In this document: in pieces, positions 16,783 to 24,590 of the stretch
Numbering within the stretch: the stretch's first letter is position 1
Layout: each line of letters opens with the position of its first letter
Assembly (NCBI GenBank): GCA_027623205.1
Contig: JAQBYC010000007.1
Coordinates: 1-64,000 of the forward strand
Source of the DNA: Pseudomonadota bacterium
GTDB lineage: Bacteria > Pseudomonadota > Alphaproteobacteria > GCA-2731375
Reading direction: 5' to 3'
DNA length: 64,000 bases
Translations under genes and position numbers: made by a program
The notes under the pieces: generated by a model
Database searches by the model: none
Seen by the model: the letters and a program-made list of their open reading frames with translations, nothing else
What the model was told of the DNA's origin: nothing

Positions 16783-17592
16783 ATGTCCACGTCCTTTGAA
16801 AGCCAGCGGGCCAAATTGCTGGAAAATCTCGACGGGTTTCGGGTCGAGATAGATCCTGACCGGGAGCGGGCCGATATCATTCTCGACCGCCCGCCATTGA
16901 ATGTTATCGAGATACCTCAGCGCGACCAGTTGCGTCTGGTGTTCGAGGAGTTGGACCACGACGACCGGGTGCGGGTGATCGTGCTGCGGGCGGAGGGCAA
17001 GCATTTCTCCTCCGGCGGCAACATCGCGGGTTTTCTGGCCGCCTCGCCGGAGCATGTCTCTGAACTGGCTAACAATATCGCCGCGCCGGCGCGTTGTCAC
17101 AAACCGGTGGTGGCGCAAATTCGCGGCTATAGCTTTGGTGTCGGCTTCGAACTGCCACTGGCCTGCGATTTCCGTATCTGTTCGGAAACAGCGCAGTTCG
17201 CCCTGCCCGAACAGCGGATCGGTCAGATCCCCGGCTCCGGCGGCTCGATCCGCCTGCTGCACATGATCGGCATTCAACGCACCAAGGACATGACCTTCCG
17301 GTCGCGCCGGGTATCGGGCGCGGAAGCCAAGGATTGGGGCATCGTTCTGGACTGCGTTCCCGATGACAAGCTGGAAGAGACAGTGGATGCCTTCGTGGAT
17401 GAACTGCGCGAGTTCTCGCCCCTGGCCCAGCGCACGATCAAGGGCGTGCTGAACGCGGCGCAGAACACCACGGTTGAGGCTGGTATTGAAATCGAAGGCA
17501 ACGCCTATGGCCGTCTGCGGATGTCAGAGGATTTCAAGGAGGGCGTTGAAGCCTTCCACGGCAAACGCAAGGCCAAGTTCCGGGGCGTCTAA
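16783..17592 (+). CDS. Enoyl-CoA hydratase/isomerase family protein
   Basis: A 269-aa crotonase-fold protein. The oxyanion-hole blocks are FSSGGNIAGFL (near residue 73) and YSFGVGFELPLACDFRI (near 120), followed by LPEQRIGQIPGSGGSIRLL. It hydrates or isomerises an unsaturated acyl-CoA, presumably made from the product of the upstream ligase. Its ATG follows GAGGGAG. It lies between the ligase and the second hydroxylase gene set in one long operon. The family is functionally broad, so the exact step is unknown. Confidence 0.87.
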   Translation: MSTSFESQRAKLLENLDGFRVEIDPDRERADIILDRPPLNVIEIPQRDQLRLVFEELDHDDRVRVIVLRAEGKHFSSGGNIAGFLAASPEHVSELANNIAAPARCHKPVVAQIRGYSFGVGFELPLACDFRICSETAQFALPEQRIGQIPGSGGSIRLLHMIGIQRTKDMTFRSRRVSGAEAKDWGIVLDCVPDDKLEETVDAFVDELREFSPLAQRTIKGVLNAAQNTTVEAGIEIEGNAYGRLRMSEDFKEGVEAFHGKRKAKFRGV

Positions 17593-17595
17593 GCA

Positions 17596-18453
17596 GTGAA
17601 ACCGCCGGCCTTTGAATATCTTGCCGCCACTTCCCTGGCGCAGGCCGTCGCCGCCCTGGCCAATGACGAGGCAAAGATTATCGCTGGCGGACAGAGCCTG
17701 GTGCCCATGTTGAACTTTCGTCTTCTCGCGCCGTCCCTGCTGGTCGATATCACCCGCATCCCCGGTCTGGACGCTATCGAGGAGGATGGCGGCGGCGGCC
17801 TGCGTATCGGCGCCTTGACCCGGCATCACACATTGGAGACCTCGGCCATGGTGCAGGCGCGTTTTCCCGTGCTCAGCGCCGCCATGAAGCATGTGGCGCA
17901 CTTGGCTGTTCGCAATCGCGGCACCATCGGGGGTAGCCTGTGCCATGCCGACCCGGCGGCGGAATTACCCGGTCTGGCGCTATTGCTCAATGCGCAACTG
18001 AAAACGACCCAGCGTACAGTCGCGGCGGCTGATTTTTTTGAAGGCGCGTTGAGCACCGCCCTGGCCGGCGATGAAATCCTGACCGAGATCCAGTTGCCGG
18101 CATTGCCGCCGCGGACCGGCTGGGGTTTTGAGGAATTTGCCCGGCGCTCGGGCGATTTCGCCCTGACCGCCGTCGGGGCCACGGTCAGTCTGTCGGATGG
18201 GGAGGTCGCCGAGGCCCGCATTGTCGTGATCGGCGCCGATGACACGCCTCTGCGCGCCTCCGCCGCCGAAGTGCTGCTGACGGATCGGTCCGGCATCGCG
18301 GCCGCGGCAATCGCGGCACAAGGGCAGGTCTCGCCCAACGGCGATCTGCATGGGTCGGCGGATTATCGTCGCCATCTGGTCGGAGTTCTGACCCGCCGTG
18401 CGTTGACGGCGGCCTGGCGGCGGGCATCGGGAACCGGCGGGGAAGCGCCATGA
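17596..18453 (+). CDS. Second FAD-binding medium subunit (CoxM-like)
   Basis: A protein of 285 aa with both FAD signatures: AGGQSLVPMLNFRL near residue 35 and RGTIGGSLCHADPAAELP near residue 115. It starts with GTG at 17596, three bases after the hydratase stop. It belongs to the second hydroxylase, whose genes are ordered medium-small-large, unlike the large-medium-small order of the first set. The two sets are therefore not a simple recent tandem duplication. Confidence 0.9.
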   Translation: MKPPAFEYLAATSLAQAVAALANDEAKIIAGGQSLVPMLNFRLLAPSLLVDITRIPGLDAIEEDGGGGLRIGALTRHHTLETSAMVQARFPVLSAAMKHVAHLAVRNRGTIGGSLCHADPAAELPGLALLLNAQLKTTQRTVAAADFFEGALSTALAGDEILTEIQLPALPPRTGWGFEEFARRSGDFALTAVGATVSLSDGEVAEARIVVIGADDTPLRASAAEVLLTDRSGIAAAAIAAQGQVSPNGDLHGSADYRRHLVGVLTRRALTAAWRRASGTGGEAP

Positions 18454-18917
18454 TACGGGTCACCGTGAATGGCGTGACGTCCGAGCATGCAGTCGAACCA
18501 CGCCTGTTGCTGACGGATTTTTTGCGGCACCATCTGGGCCTGACCGGCACCCATGTCGGCTGCGAGCAGGGGGTTTGCGGCGCCTGCACGGTGATCCTGA
18601 ATGGCGATAGCGTGCGCGCCTGCCTGTGCTTGGTGGTGCAGGCCGATGGCGGCGAAATTGAAACCGTGGAAGGCCTGGGCACTGTCGACAATCTGAATCC
18701 GCTGCAAAAGGCATTTCAGGAGCATCATGCGCTGCAATGCGGTTTTTGCACGCCGGGTATGTTGATGACCGGAGTCGATCTGCTGCGCAAATACCCTTTG
18801 GCCACGGATGCGGAGATCCGCGAGGGCCTGTCGGGAAATCTTTGCCGGTGCACCGGTTATGTGCACGTGGTGCAGGCGATCCGATCGGTGGTGCAGGCAG
18901 AAAAAAATGGAAGCTGA
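18450..18917 (+). CDS. Second 2Fe-2S small subunit (CoxS-like)
   Basis: A protein of 155 aa with the ferredoxin-type cluster in CEQGVCGACTV and the helical cluster domain in CGFCTPG and NLCRCTGYVHVVQAI. The ATG overlaps the medium-subunit stop by four bases, and its own stop lies 11 bp inside the next gene, so the three genes are translationally coupled. It transfers electrons from the molybdopterin site to FAD. Confidence 0.93.
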   Translation: MIRVTVNGVTSEHAVEPRLLLTDFLRHHLGLTGTHVGCEQGVCGACTVILNGDSVRACLCLVVQADGGEIETVEGLGTVDNLNPLQKAFQEHHALQCGFCTPGMLMTGVDLLRKYPLATDAEIREGLSGNLCRCTGYVHVVQAIRSVVQAEKNGS

Positions 18918-21300
18918 AGCCCGGCCAAAAATCATTGGCGCCCGGGTGCAACGGGTTGAAGATCCGCGCCTTCTGGCGGGCCGCGGCGCCTTCATCGATG
19001 ACGTGAACTTGCCCGGTACCTTGCATGTTGCGTTCTGCCGCAGTGATCATGCCCATGCCCGCATTGTTGATATTGATAGCGCCGAGGCATCCCGGATGCC
19101 TGGTGTGACGGCGATTTTTACCGCCGCGGATATAGAGGGCAAGATGCACCCGATCCGGGCGACGTCGCGCATGGCGGACTACTTTGCGACGGAACTGCCA
19201 GTGCTGGCCCGTGACAAGGTGCGTTATGTGGGCGAGTCGGTCGTCGCTGTGGTGGCTGCAAACCGTTATCTGGCAGAGGACGCGGCGGAACGGGTCGCCA
19301 TTACCTACGAACCGTTGGGTCATGCGATCGACCCGGTGGCCGCGGCGGAAGCGGGCAGCCCGTTGCTGCATGAAGAAGCGGGTACCAATGTCATCGTCAC
19401 CCGGACATTCGCGCGTGGTGATGTGGACGAGGTATTGGCGTCGGCCCCCGTCCGCATCGGTGATACCTTCCGGATGCACCGGAAAACCCCGGCCGCCATG
19501 GAGAACAGGGGCTATCTGGCCGAATACGACCAGGGTCGGCGCGCTCTTACGCTGCATTCCACCACGCAGATCCCGGGTATCGTCCGGGACGCCCTGGTCG
19601 AGATGCTGGATCTGCCCGGCAACCGTCTGCGTGTGGTGGCCCCGGACGTGGGGGGAGGCTTTGGCGGCAAGGGGGCATTGTATCCGGAGGAAATTCTGGT
19701 TTGCATCATTGCCCGGCAACTGGGACGGCCAGTGAAATGGCTATCCGACCGTCTGGAGGACCTGATGACCACCAATCAGGCCTTTGATGAGATTGTCGAG
19801 GCCGAACTGGCCTGTGATGAAGAGGGCCGGATACTGGGCCTTCGGGCCGAGGTGATTGGTGATGTGGGCGCCTATTCAATCTATCCCTGGACCGCGGCGA
19901 TCGAACCGGTGCAGGTGGTGTCGTTCCTGCCGGGCCCTTATCGCGTGCCGGTCTATCGTGGCCGGGTGCGTGCGGTCGCAACATCAAAAACGCCGACCGG
20001 AGCCTATCGCGGCGTCGGCCGGCCCATCTCGACTTTCGTGATGGAACGGCTGATTGACATGGCGGCGGCAAAGCTGTCCCTGGACCCGTTGGAAATGCGC
20101 CGGCGCAATATGGTACGAGCCGAGGAGTTTCCTTACAAGTCCGCATCGGGCATCGTATGGGATCGGGCCGGTTTCATGGAATGTTTGGATGGCGTCGCCA
20201 CGGCGGCGGATTATAAAGCCCTGCGCCAAATACAAACAGAGGCGCGGGCGGCGGGCCGTTGGGTGGGTATCGGGTTGGCGTCCTATGCGGAGTTGACGGG
20301 CTTGGGCTCCCGCATCGCCGTGGCGCCGGGCATGCCGGTTAACACGGGCACGGAAAGCGCGAGGATACGGGTTGATTCCACCGGCGCAGTGACGGCCTAT
20401 TTCGGCATTGCGTCTCAAGGGCAGGGCCTGGAAACAACCTTGGCCCAGGTAATTGCCGAGGAATTGGGCGTGCGGTTGGAGGATGTGGAGGTAATTCAAG
20501 GCGACAGCGCCGTGGTGGCCCATGGCACCGGCACCTACGCGTCCCGCAGCGCGGTGTTGGCGGGCGGGGCGGCGATCCTGTCGGCGCGGGCCGTGCGGGA
20601 AAAAGTGCTGGAAGCCGCGTCCCATTTGTTGGAGGCCGACGTTGGAGATATTGATACCGGGAACGGCCGGATTTTTGTCAAAGGAACTGACCGTGCGCTC
20701 AGTTTTCGCGAATTGGCGCGGGCCGTCTATTCCGAGATCGGGCGTTTGCCAAGGGAGGTGCGGGAAGGCATGGACCTGGAAGCAACCCGTATGTATGACC
20801 CTTATTTTGGTACCACGACGCCGGCCAGCCATTTGGCAATGGTAGAGATAGATCCGGAAACCTATGGGGTGACGATTACCCGCTATGTGGTAGCCGAAGA
20901 TTGTGGCCGCATCATCAACCCCCTGATTGCCGATGGCCAGGTCCAGGGCGGTGTTGCCCAGGGCATCGGCGCCGCATTGATGGAGGAAGTGGTTCACGAT
21001 GACGCGGGGCAGATCCTGACCGCCAGCCTGATGGATTATGTGGTGCCGACGGCGATGGAGATCCCCGCCATGGAGATAATCCATCTGGAAACGGAACGAC
21101 CTGACAATATCGGCGGCTTTCGCGGCATGGGGGAAGGGGGCACCATTGGCGCGCCCGCGGCCCTGGCCAATGCCATCTCGGACGCCCTGGCGCCTTTGGG
21201 CATCATGATCAATGAATTGCCGGCAACGCCGGAGCGCCTCTTTCGCCTGATCGAGGCGGCGACTACGAGAAATGAACGAAGAGCAACAAGGGTAGGATAG
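18907..21300 (+). CDS. Second molybdopterin-binding large subunit
   Basis: A 797-aa subunit of the xanthine dehydrogenase family. It starts GARVQRVEDPRLLAGRGAFI, has the cofactor-contact block DVGGGFGGKGALYPEE and the active-site Glu in GMGEGGTIGAP. The loop KTPTGAYRGVGRP resembles form II (AYRGAGR), not the CO-oxidising AYRCSFR. The ATG at 18907 overlaps the small-subunit gene; longer frames upstream are shadows. Unlike the first large subunit it has no C-terminal SRPBCC domain. The likely reaction is hydroxylation of a carbon next to a heteroatom or in an activated ring, substrate unknown. Confidence 0.9.
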   Translation: MEAEARPKIIGARVQRVEDPRLLAGRGAFIDDVNLPGTLHVAFCRSDHAHARIVDIDSAEASRMPGVTAIFTAADIEGKMHPIRATSRMADYFATELPVLARDKVRYVGESVVAVVAANRYLAEDAAERVAITYEPLGHAIDPVAAAEAGSPLLHEEAGTNVIVTRTFARGDVDEVLASAPVRIGDTFRMHRKTPAAMENRGYLAEYDQGRRALTLHSTTQIPGIVRDALVEMLDLPGNRLRVVAPDVGGGFGGKGALYPEEILVCIIARQLGRPVKWLSDRLEDLMTTNQAFDEIVEAELACDEEGRILGLRAEVIGDVGAYSIYPWTAAIEPVQVVSFLPGPYRVPVYRGRVRAVATSKTPTGAYRGVGRPISTFVMERLIDMAAAKLSLDPLEMRRRNMVRAEEFPYKSASGIVWDRAGFMECLDGVATAADYKALRQIQTEARAAGRWVGIGLASYAELTGLGSRIAVAPGMPVNTGTESARIRVDSTGAVTAYFGIASQGQGLETTLAQVIAEELGVRLEDVEVIQGDSAVVAHGTGTYASRSAVLAGGAAILSARAVREKVLEAASHLLEADVGDIDTGNGRIFVKGTDRALSFRELARAVYSEIGRLPREVREGMDLEATRMYDPYFGTTTPASHLAMVEIDPETYGVTITRYVVAEDCGRIINPLIADGQVQGGVAQGIGAALMEEVVHDDAGQILTASLMDYVVPTAMEIPAMEIIHLETERPDNIGGFRGMGEGGTIGAPAALANAISDALAPLGIMINELPATPERLFRLIEAATTRNERRATRVG

Positions 21301-21303
21301 ATT

Positions 21304-22062
21304 ATGGATCTAGGACTTGGCGGCAAGGTCGCATTGGTGACTGGCGGCGCGCGTGATGTGGGGCGGGAAATCGTTCTGTCCCTGGCCAATGAAGGCGCCG
21401 CCGTGGCGATCAACTATCGCGGATCGGAAGCCGAGGCCCAGGACCTCGTGGCCGAGATTGAACGGAGTGGCGGCAGGGCAGGCGCCTATGGCGCCGATGT
21501 CACGGATTATGACGCCGTACGCGCCATGACCGATCAGGTGGCGGCGGATTTCGGCCGCCTGGATGTTCTGGTCAACAATGCCGGATACGTCACGCCCCAG
21601 CGATTTGTCGACACCACGCCCGCGGACTGGCACAGCCAGATCGATGTCGGCCTGTATGGCGTCATCCATTGCTGTCATGCGGCGGTGCCCCACCTGGCGG
21701 CCTCGGGCAATGGCCGCATTATTTCCCTGGCGGGCGACTCTGCCCGGGTGGGCGAGAAGAGCCTGGCCATCACCGCCGCCTCCCGTGGCGGCGTCATATC
21801 CCTGACCAAGTCTCTGGCCAAGGAATTGGGCCGCGATGGCATCACCGTCAATCTCGTTGCCCTGGGCTTGGTCGAAACGGGCCACAGTGACAAGGCCTGG
21901 CTGGAAAAAAATATGTCCAAGATCGTGCGCAACTACCCGTCCGGCCGGATTGGCCAGCCCGACGATGTCGCCCCGGCCATCACCTTTCTTGCCTCGGCTG
22001 GCGCCAGTTGGATCACCGGCCAGATTATTTCCGTCAGTGGTGGCTACAGCACGGTCGGTTAA
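21304..22062 (+). CDS. Short-chain dehydrogenase/reductase-like protein lacking the YxxxK motif
   Basis: A 252-aa Rossmann-fold protein of SDR length and layout (NNAG at residues 90-93, a DVTDYDAV segment, and a C-terminal WITGQIISVSGGY). Two family hallmarks are altered: the glycine motif reads TGGARDVGRE with Asp for a Gly, and the catalytic YxxxK position reads TAASR, with Thr for Tyr and Arg for Lys. The surrounding sequence aligns without gaps, so these are substitutions, not a frameshift. It may be inactive as an oxidoreductase or use other residues. It sits three bases after the large subunit gene. Confidence 0.85.
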   Translation: MDLGLGGKVALVTGGARDVGREIVLSLANEGAAVAINYRGSEAEAQDLVAEIERSGGRAGAYGADVTDYDAVRAMTDQVAADFGRLDVLVNNAGYVTPQRFVDTTPADWHSQIDVGLYGVIHCCHAAVPHLAASGNGRIISLAGDSARVGEKSLAITAASRGGVISLTKSLAKELGRDGITVNLVALGLVETGHSDKAWLEKNMSKIVRNYPSGRIGQPDDVAPAITFLASAGASWITGQIISVSGGYSTVG

Positions 22063-22115
22063 GGTATCGTGTTTCGAATCAGCGTCTGACCCACATCGAG
22101 AGAAAGGTTGTCGTT

Positions 22116-22505
22116 ATGAACCAGTTCGTGAATCCCAAAGCCAGCCACAAGCCTCTGGGCGCCTATTCCCACAGCGTAAAGGTGCCGGCCGGTGCGGCCT
22201 GGCTGGTCGTCGCCGGTCAGGTCGGCATCAATGCCAAAGGAAAACTTCAGGTCGGAGCCCGCAAACAGGCGGAACAAGCCTTTCGCAATATTCTGGCCTG
22301 CCTGAAGGAAAACGGCATGGCCAAGAAGGATTTGGTCAAGTTCACGGTCTTCGTCACCGATCCGCGCCATATCGATGACTATCGTGCCGCCCGCAAAAAA
22401 GTTATTGGCGATGAGGTGCAACCCGCCTCGACCTTGTTGATCGTGGATGGGCTTGCCTCGCCCGACATCGTGATCGAGATTGAAGCCATGGCGGCCAAGG
22501 CCTGA
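22116..22505 (+). CDS. RidA/YjgF-family protein
   Basis: A 129-aa protein of the Rid fold (SQPL-like start replaced by KPLGAYSHSV; VAGQVGINAKG; QAEQAFRNILACL; VIEIEAMA at the end). RidA removes reactive enamines/imines using an Arg in the segment PAR before the last strand; here that segment reads VQPASTLLIV, with Ser, so canonical imine deaminase activity is doubtful and a Rid-like catabolic role is more likely. It is the last gene of the hydroxylase operon. The ATG at 22116 lies after AGAAAGG. Confidence 0.85.
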   Translation: MNQFVNPKASHKPLGAYSHSVKVPAGAAWLVVAGQVGINAKGKLQVGARKQAEQAFRNILACLKENGMAKKDLVKFTVFVTDPRHIDDYRAARKKVIGDEVQPASTLLIVDGLASPDIVIEIEAMAAKA

Positions 22506-22611
22506 GATCAACCCAATGGAACATTCGCCGGGACGGATATCGATAGCGGCCTGAACGTCTGGCAATCGACTTCCAACCACAAGCGGATGATCAAGCTTCG
22601 GGCTGGCAACT

Positions 22612-22637
22612 CGCCGGCCCGTGACGGGCCGGTGGCG
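22612..22637 (+). terminator. GC-rich hairpin after the Rid-family gene
   Basis: CCGGCCCG and CGGGCCGG pair perfectly around TGA, with more pairing outside. It lies about 110 bp after the operon's last stop and before the LysE gene. The T-rich stretch after it is weak, so terminator function is only likely. Confidence 0.45.
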
Positions 22638-22752
22638 TTGGCGTTTTATGCCAGCCTCGCATTTCGCATGACTTCGCCCAAGGAGGTCGGCGTGATGAGC
22701 AACCCCTGGCGCAATCTGCGAACGGCGGCGGCCTGGATGGAACAGTCATAGC

Positions 22753-23397
22753 ATGGAAGGTTCGTTCATCTTGGTCAGCGTGTTCGGCATTTTTATTCCC
22801 GCGCTCATTCTGCCGGGACCGGATTTTGTCGCCGTCGTCCGTTCGTCAATGACCAGGGGCGCCAAGGCCGGCCTATGGACCACGCTGGGAGTTTCCATCT
22901 GCCTGGCGCTCCATGCCGCGTTGAGCTTGCTGGGCCTGTCCGCGGTGTTGGCGCAATATCAATGGCTGGCCTGGGCCGTGCGCCTGCTGGGCGCGGGCTA
23001 TCTGATCTATTTGGGATTGTGCCTTATTTTTTCAAAATCCGAAGCAGCTGAAATTGTGAACCAGGATGGTATTGGTGTCGGTCGTGCCTTGCCCATTGGC
23101 GCCTTCCGGTTTGGTTTTTTTGTAACCCTGACCAACCCCAAGGCCGTTGTGTTGTTCACGTCGGTCTTCGCGACATCGGTCACACCGGCAACGCCCATCT
23201 GGCTGATGGCTCTGATGACCGGCCTGGTCTTTGCCGCGGCCCTGACCTGGTACGGCATCGTCAGTGTGTTCATGTCGTCGGCGCCGGTGCGGCGGCGTTT
23301 TACCGGCATCCGGCATTGGATCGAACGTGCCGCGGGCGTGGTCTTTGTCGGCATCGGCGGACGGATCCTGGGCGCTACACCCAATCCCGTTTTGTGA
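22753..23397 (+). CDS. LysE/RhtB-family amino acid exporter
   Basis: A 214-aa inner-membrane protein with about six hydrophobic segments. The N-terminal block ALILPGPDFVAVVRSSMTRG and the following GLWTTLGVSICLALHAAL are typical of LysE/RhtB transporters, as is FFVTLTNPKAVVLFTSVFAT in the middle. It exports amino acids or derivatives; the substrate is unknown. It has its own 240-bp upstream region and is followed by a structured gene-free tract. Confidence 0.9.
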   Translation: MEGSFILVSVFGIFIPALILPGPDFVAVVRSSMTRGAKAGLWTTLGVSICLALHAALSLLGLSAVLAQYQWLAWAVRLLGAGYLIYLGLCLIFSKSEAAEIVNQDGIGVGRALPIGAFRFGFFVTLTNPKAVVLFTSVFATSVTPATPIWLMALMTGLVFAAALTWYGIVSVFMSSAPVRRRFTGIRHWIERAAGVVFVGIGGRILGATPNPVL

Positions 23398-24590
23398 GAC
23401 TCCACCTATTGGCAAAATGGCTGGATGCTTTAGCCTGCGCGCTAATATGCGGACAAAAAGAGAGGCGTCAGGTGCATTGGACGCGGGGTCCTGGCAACGT
23501 GCCCCGAAGGACACTCCTGACGCCTCGGAATCAGAGAGACCGAAATCTCCAGGGGCCGAAGCCGTCCGAACCACCAGGTGTGAACCCTGCGGTTCCTGAT
23601 TCACGGAGTCCATCACCTGAAAACCCGTTGTCCGAAGACCGTTTCCCGAACCGCTATCCGAAAACAGTGGTCCGAAAACCCGCGCTTAAAGGCCTGCTGC
23701 TCCAACGGCCGGGTGGTCAAGAGGCTTCCCCCCGAAGGGAAAAACGCCACGCTCACCATGCCGCCCGGGCTTTTCCATCCATTGCCGCCGGCCCGAAAGC
23801 CCAGTGCAATAATTTTCCAGCCCAACCAATCAAGACACAGCCACGAGTTAAACCCGCTTCGCGCCTCAATCGGCTTGCCAGTCCGAACCACTCGCGGAAT
23901 AAATCCCGAAGGAAAAATCCGAAAGCCGTCCCAACCGACCGGATCGCTCCGCCCGAGGGCATCCCGATCCCCGGTCCGTTTATACCCGAAGGCACTCCGT
24001 CCCGGTTGCTGGTCCAGCCAACCCGCCCAAAGGCGCGCCACCCTTTCCAACCGACCCGAGCGTCCGAAGAAGCTCCGGTCATTCGACCCTTCGCCGAACG
24101 ATGCGACCCGAAGGCCGCACCGAGGGATCCCGGTCCCGAAATGCCATCCGTTTTAGTTGCCTAAGGCGGTATCCAGCGGCCCCCACCAACCTAGGCTGGC
24201 TAGAACCAATTGGGTCTTGGCACCCCGCGGCGGCCCCGGCTTTCGAATGCCCTGCTTTTGAAGGCTGGAAATTCGTCCTTCGTAACCGCTGACAAAATGG
24301 TGGATCATGATGTTGTTGGAAACAAGGGGAAATCGCAAGAATGCATCAATTAGCGGTGGATAACGGTAATATTAATGCACAGCTAGATCACAGGCTATCC
24401 ACAGTTGGCTGTTGATCGTGTCCAATTCATCTTTCGATTCATCAACTTGAAGCAGACATTATGGAAAATCACTTTGCCCTGGGGCACGGCCTCATGGGAA
24501 CGGTCCTGGGCCACGGGCGCACCCGATCGAACCCAGATGCCGAATCGATTCGGCTTTAGCTGAGATCACCCGGAACAGCCCGAAAACATC
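23398..24590. other. Gene-free 1.2-kb tract enriched in CCGAA on the plus strand
   Basis: No convincing gene is seen. Open frames here are Pro/Arg-rich or Trp/Gly-rich and have no recognisable motif. By hand count CCGAA occurs about 19 times on the plus strand and about once on the minus strand, and the plus strand is richer in C than G. Inverted repeats GAATCAG/CTGATTC flank about 65 bases after the first hairpin (23528-23602). The right part (24290-24460) is AT-richer and has two sequences one base from the DnaA box TTATCCACA (24355-24363 on the minus strand, 24395-24403 on the plus strand). It could be a large structured RNA or a replication-related site; neither is proven. Confidence 0.6.
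23462..23526 (+). other. Perfect 11-bp stem closing a 43-base loop; candidate structured RNA
   Basis: GAGGCGTCAGG (23462-23472) pairs perfectly with CCTGACGCCTC (23516-23526). The loop holds GGGG/CCCC and GTCC/GGAC partners, so inner folding is possible. Its core closely resembles the element at 10809-10843. It starts 64 bp after the LysE stop; there is no T run after it, so it is not an ordinary terminator. Confidence 0.45.

Noticed and set aside
10942-21300. Carbon monoxide dehydrogenase as the function of the CoxL/M/S-like genes.
   Set aside because: The large subunits carry GLMRGFGG and GAYRGVGR loops instead of the AYRCSFR loop of CO-oxidising enzymes.
22506-22750. An open frame of about 80 codons continuing in phase after the TGA of the Rid-family gene, considered as a second selenocysteine readthrough.
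   Set aside because: The Rid protein is already full length at the TGA, there is no Cys-like redox motif around it, and the following residues show no recognisable family. A GC-rich hairpin lies inside the extension.
23316-24164. A long plus-strand frame of 282 codons through the CCGAA-rich tract.
   Set aside because: It overlaps the end of the LysE gene, is rich in Pro and Arg, has no domain or start signal, and its openness is explained by the lack of T and A in the tract. Antisense frames there are also open and equally featureless.
24300-24400. A dif-like XerCD site in GGTGGATAACGGTAATATTA.
   Set aside because: Only the left half resembles known dif sites; the right arm matches poorly, so this is not supported.
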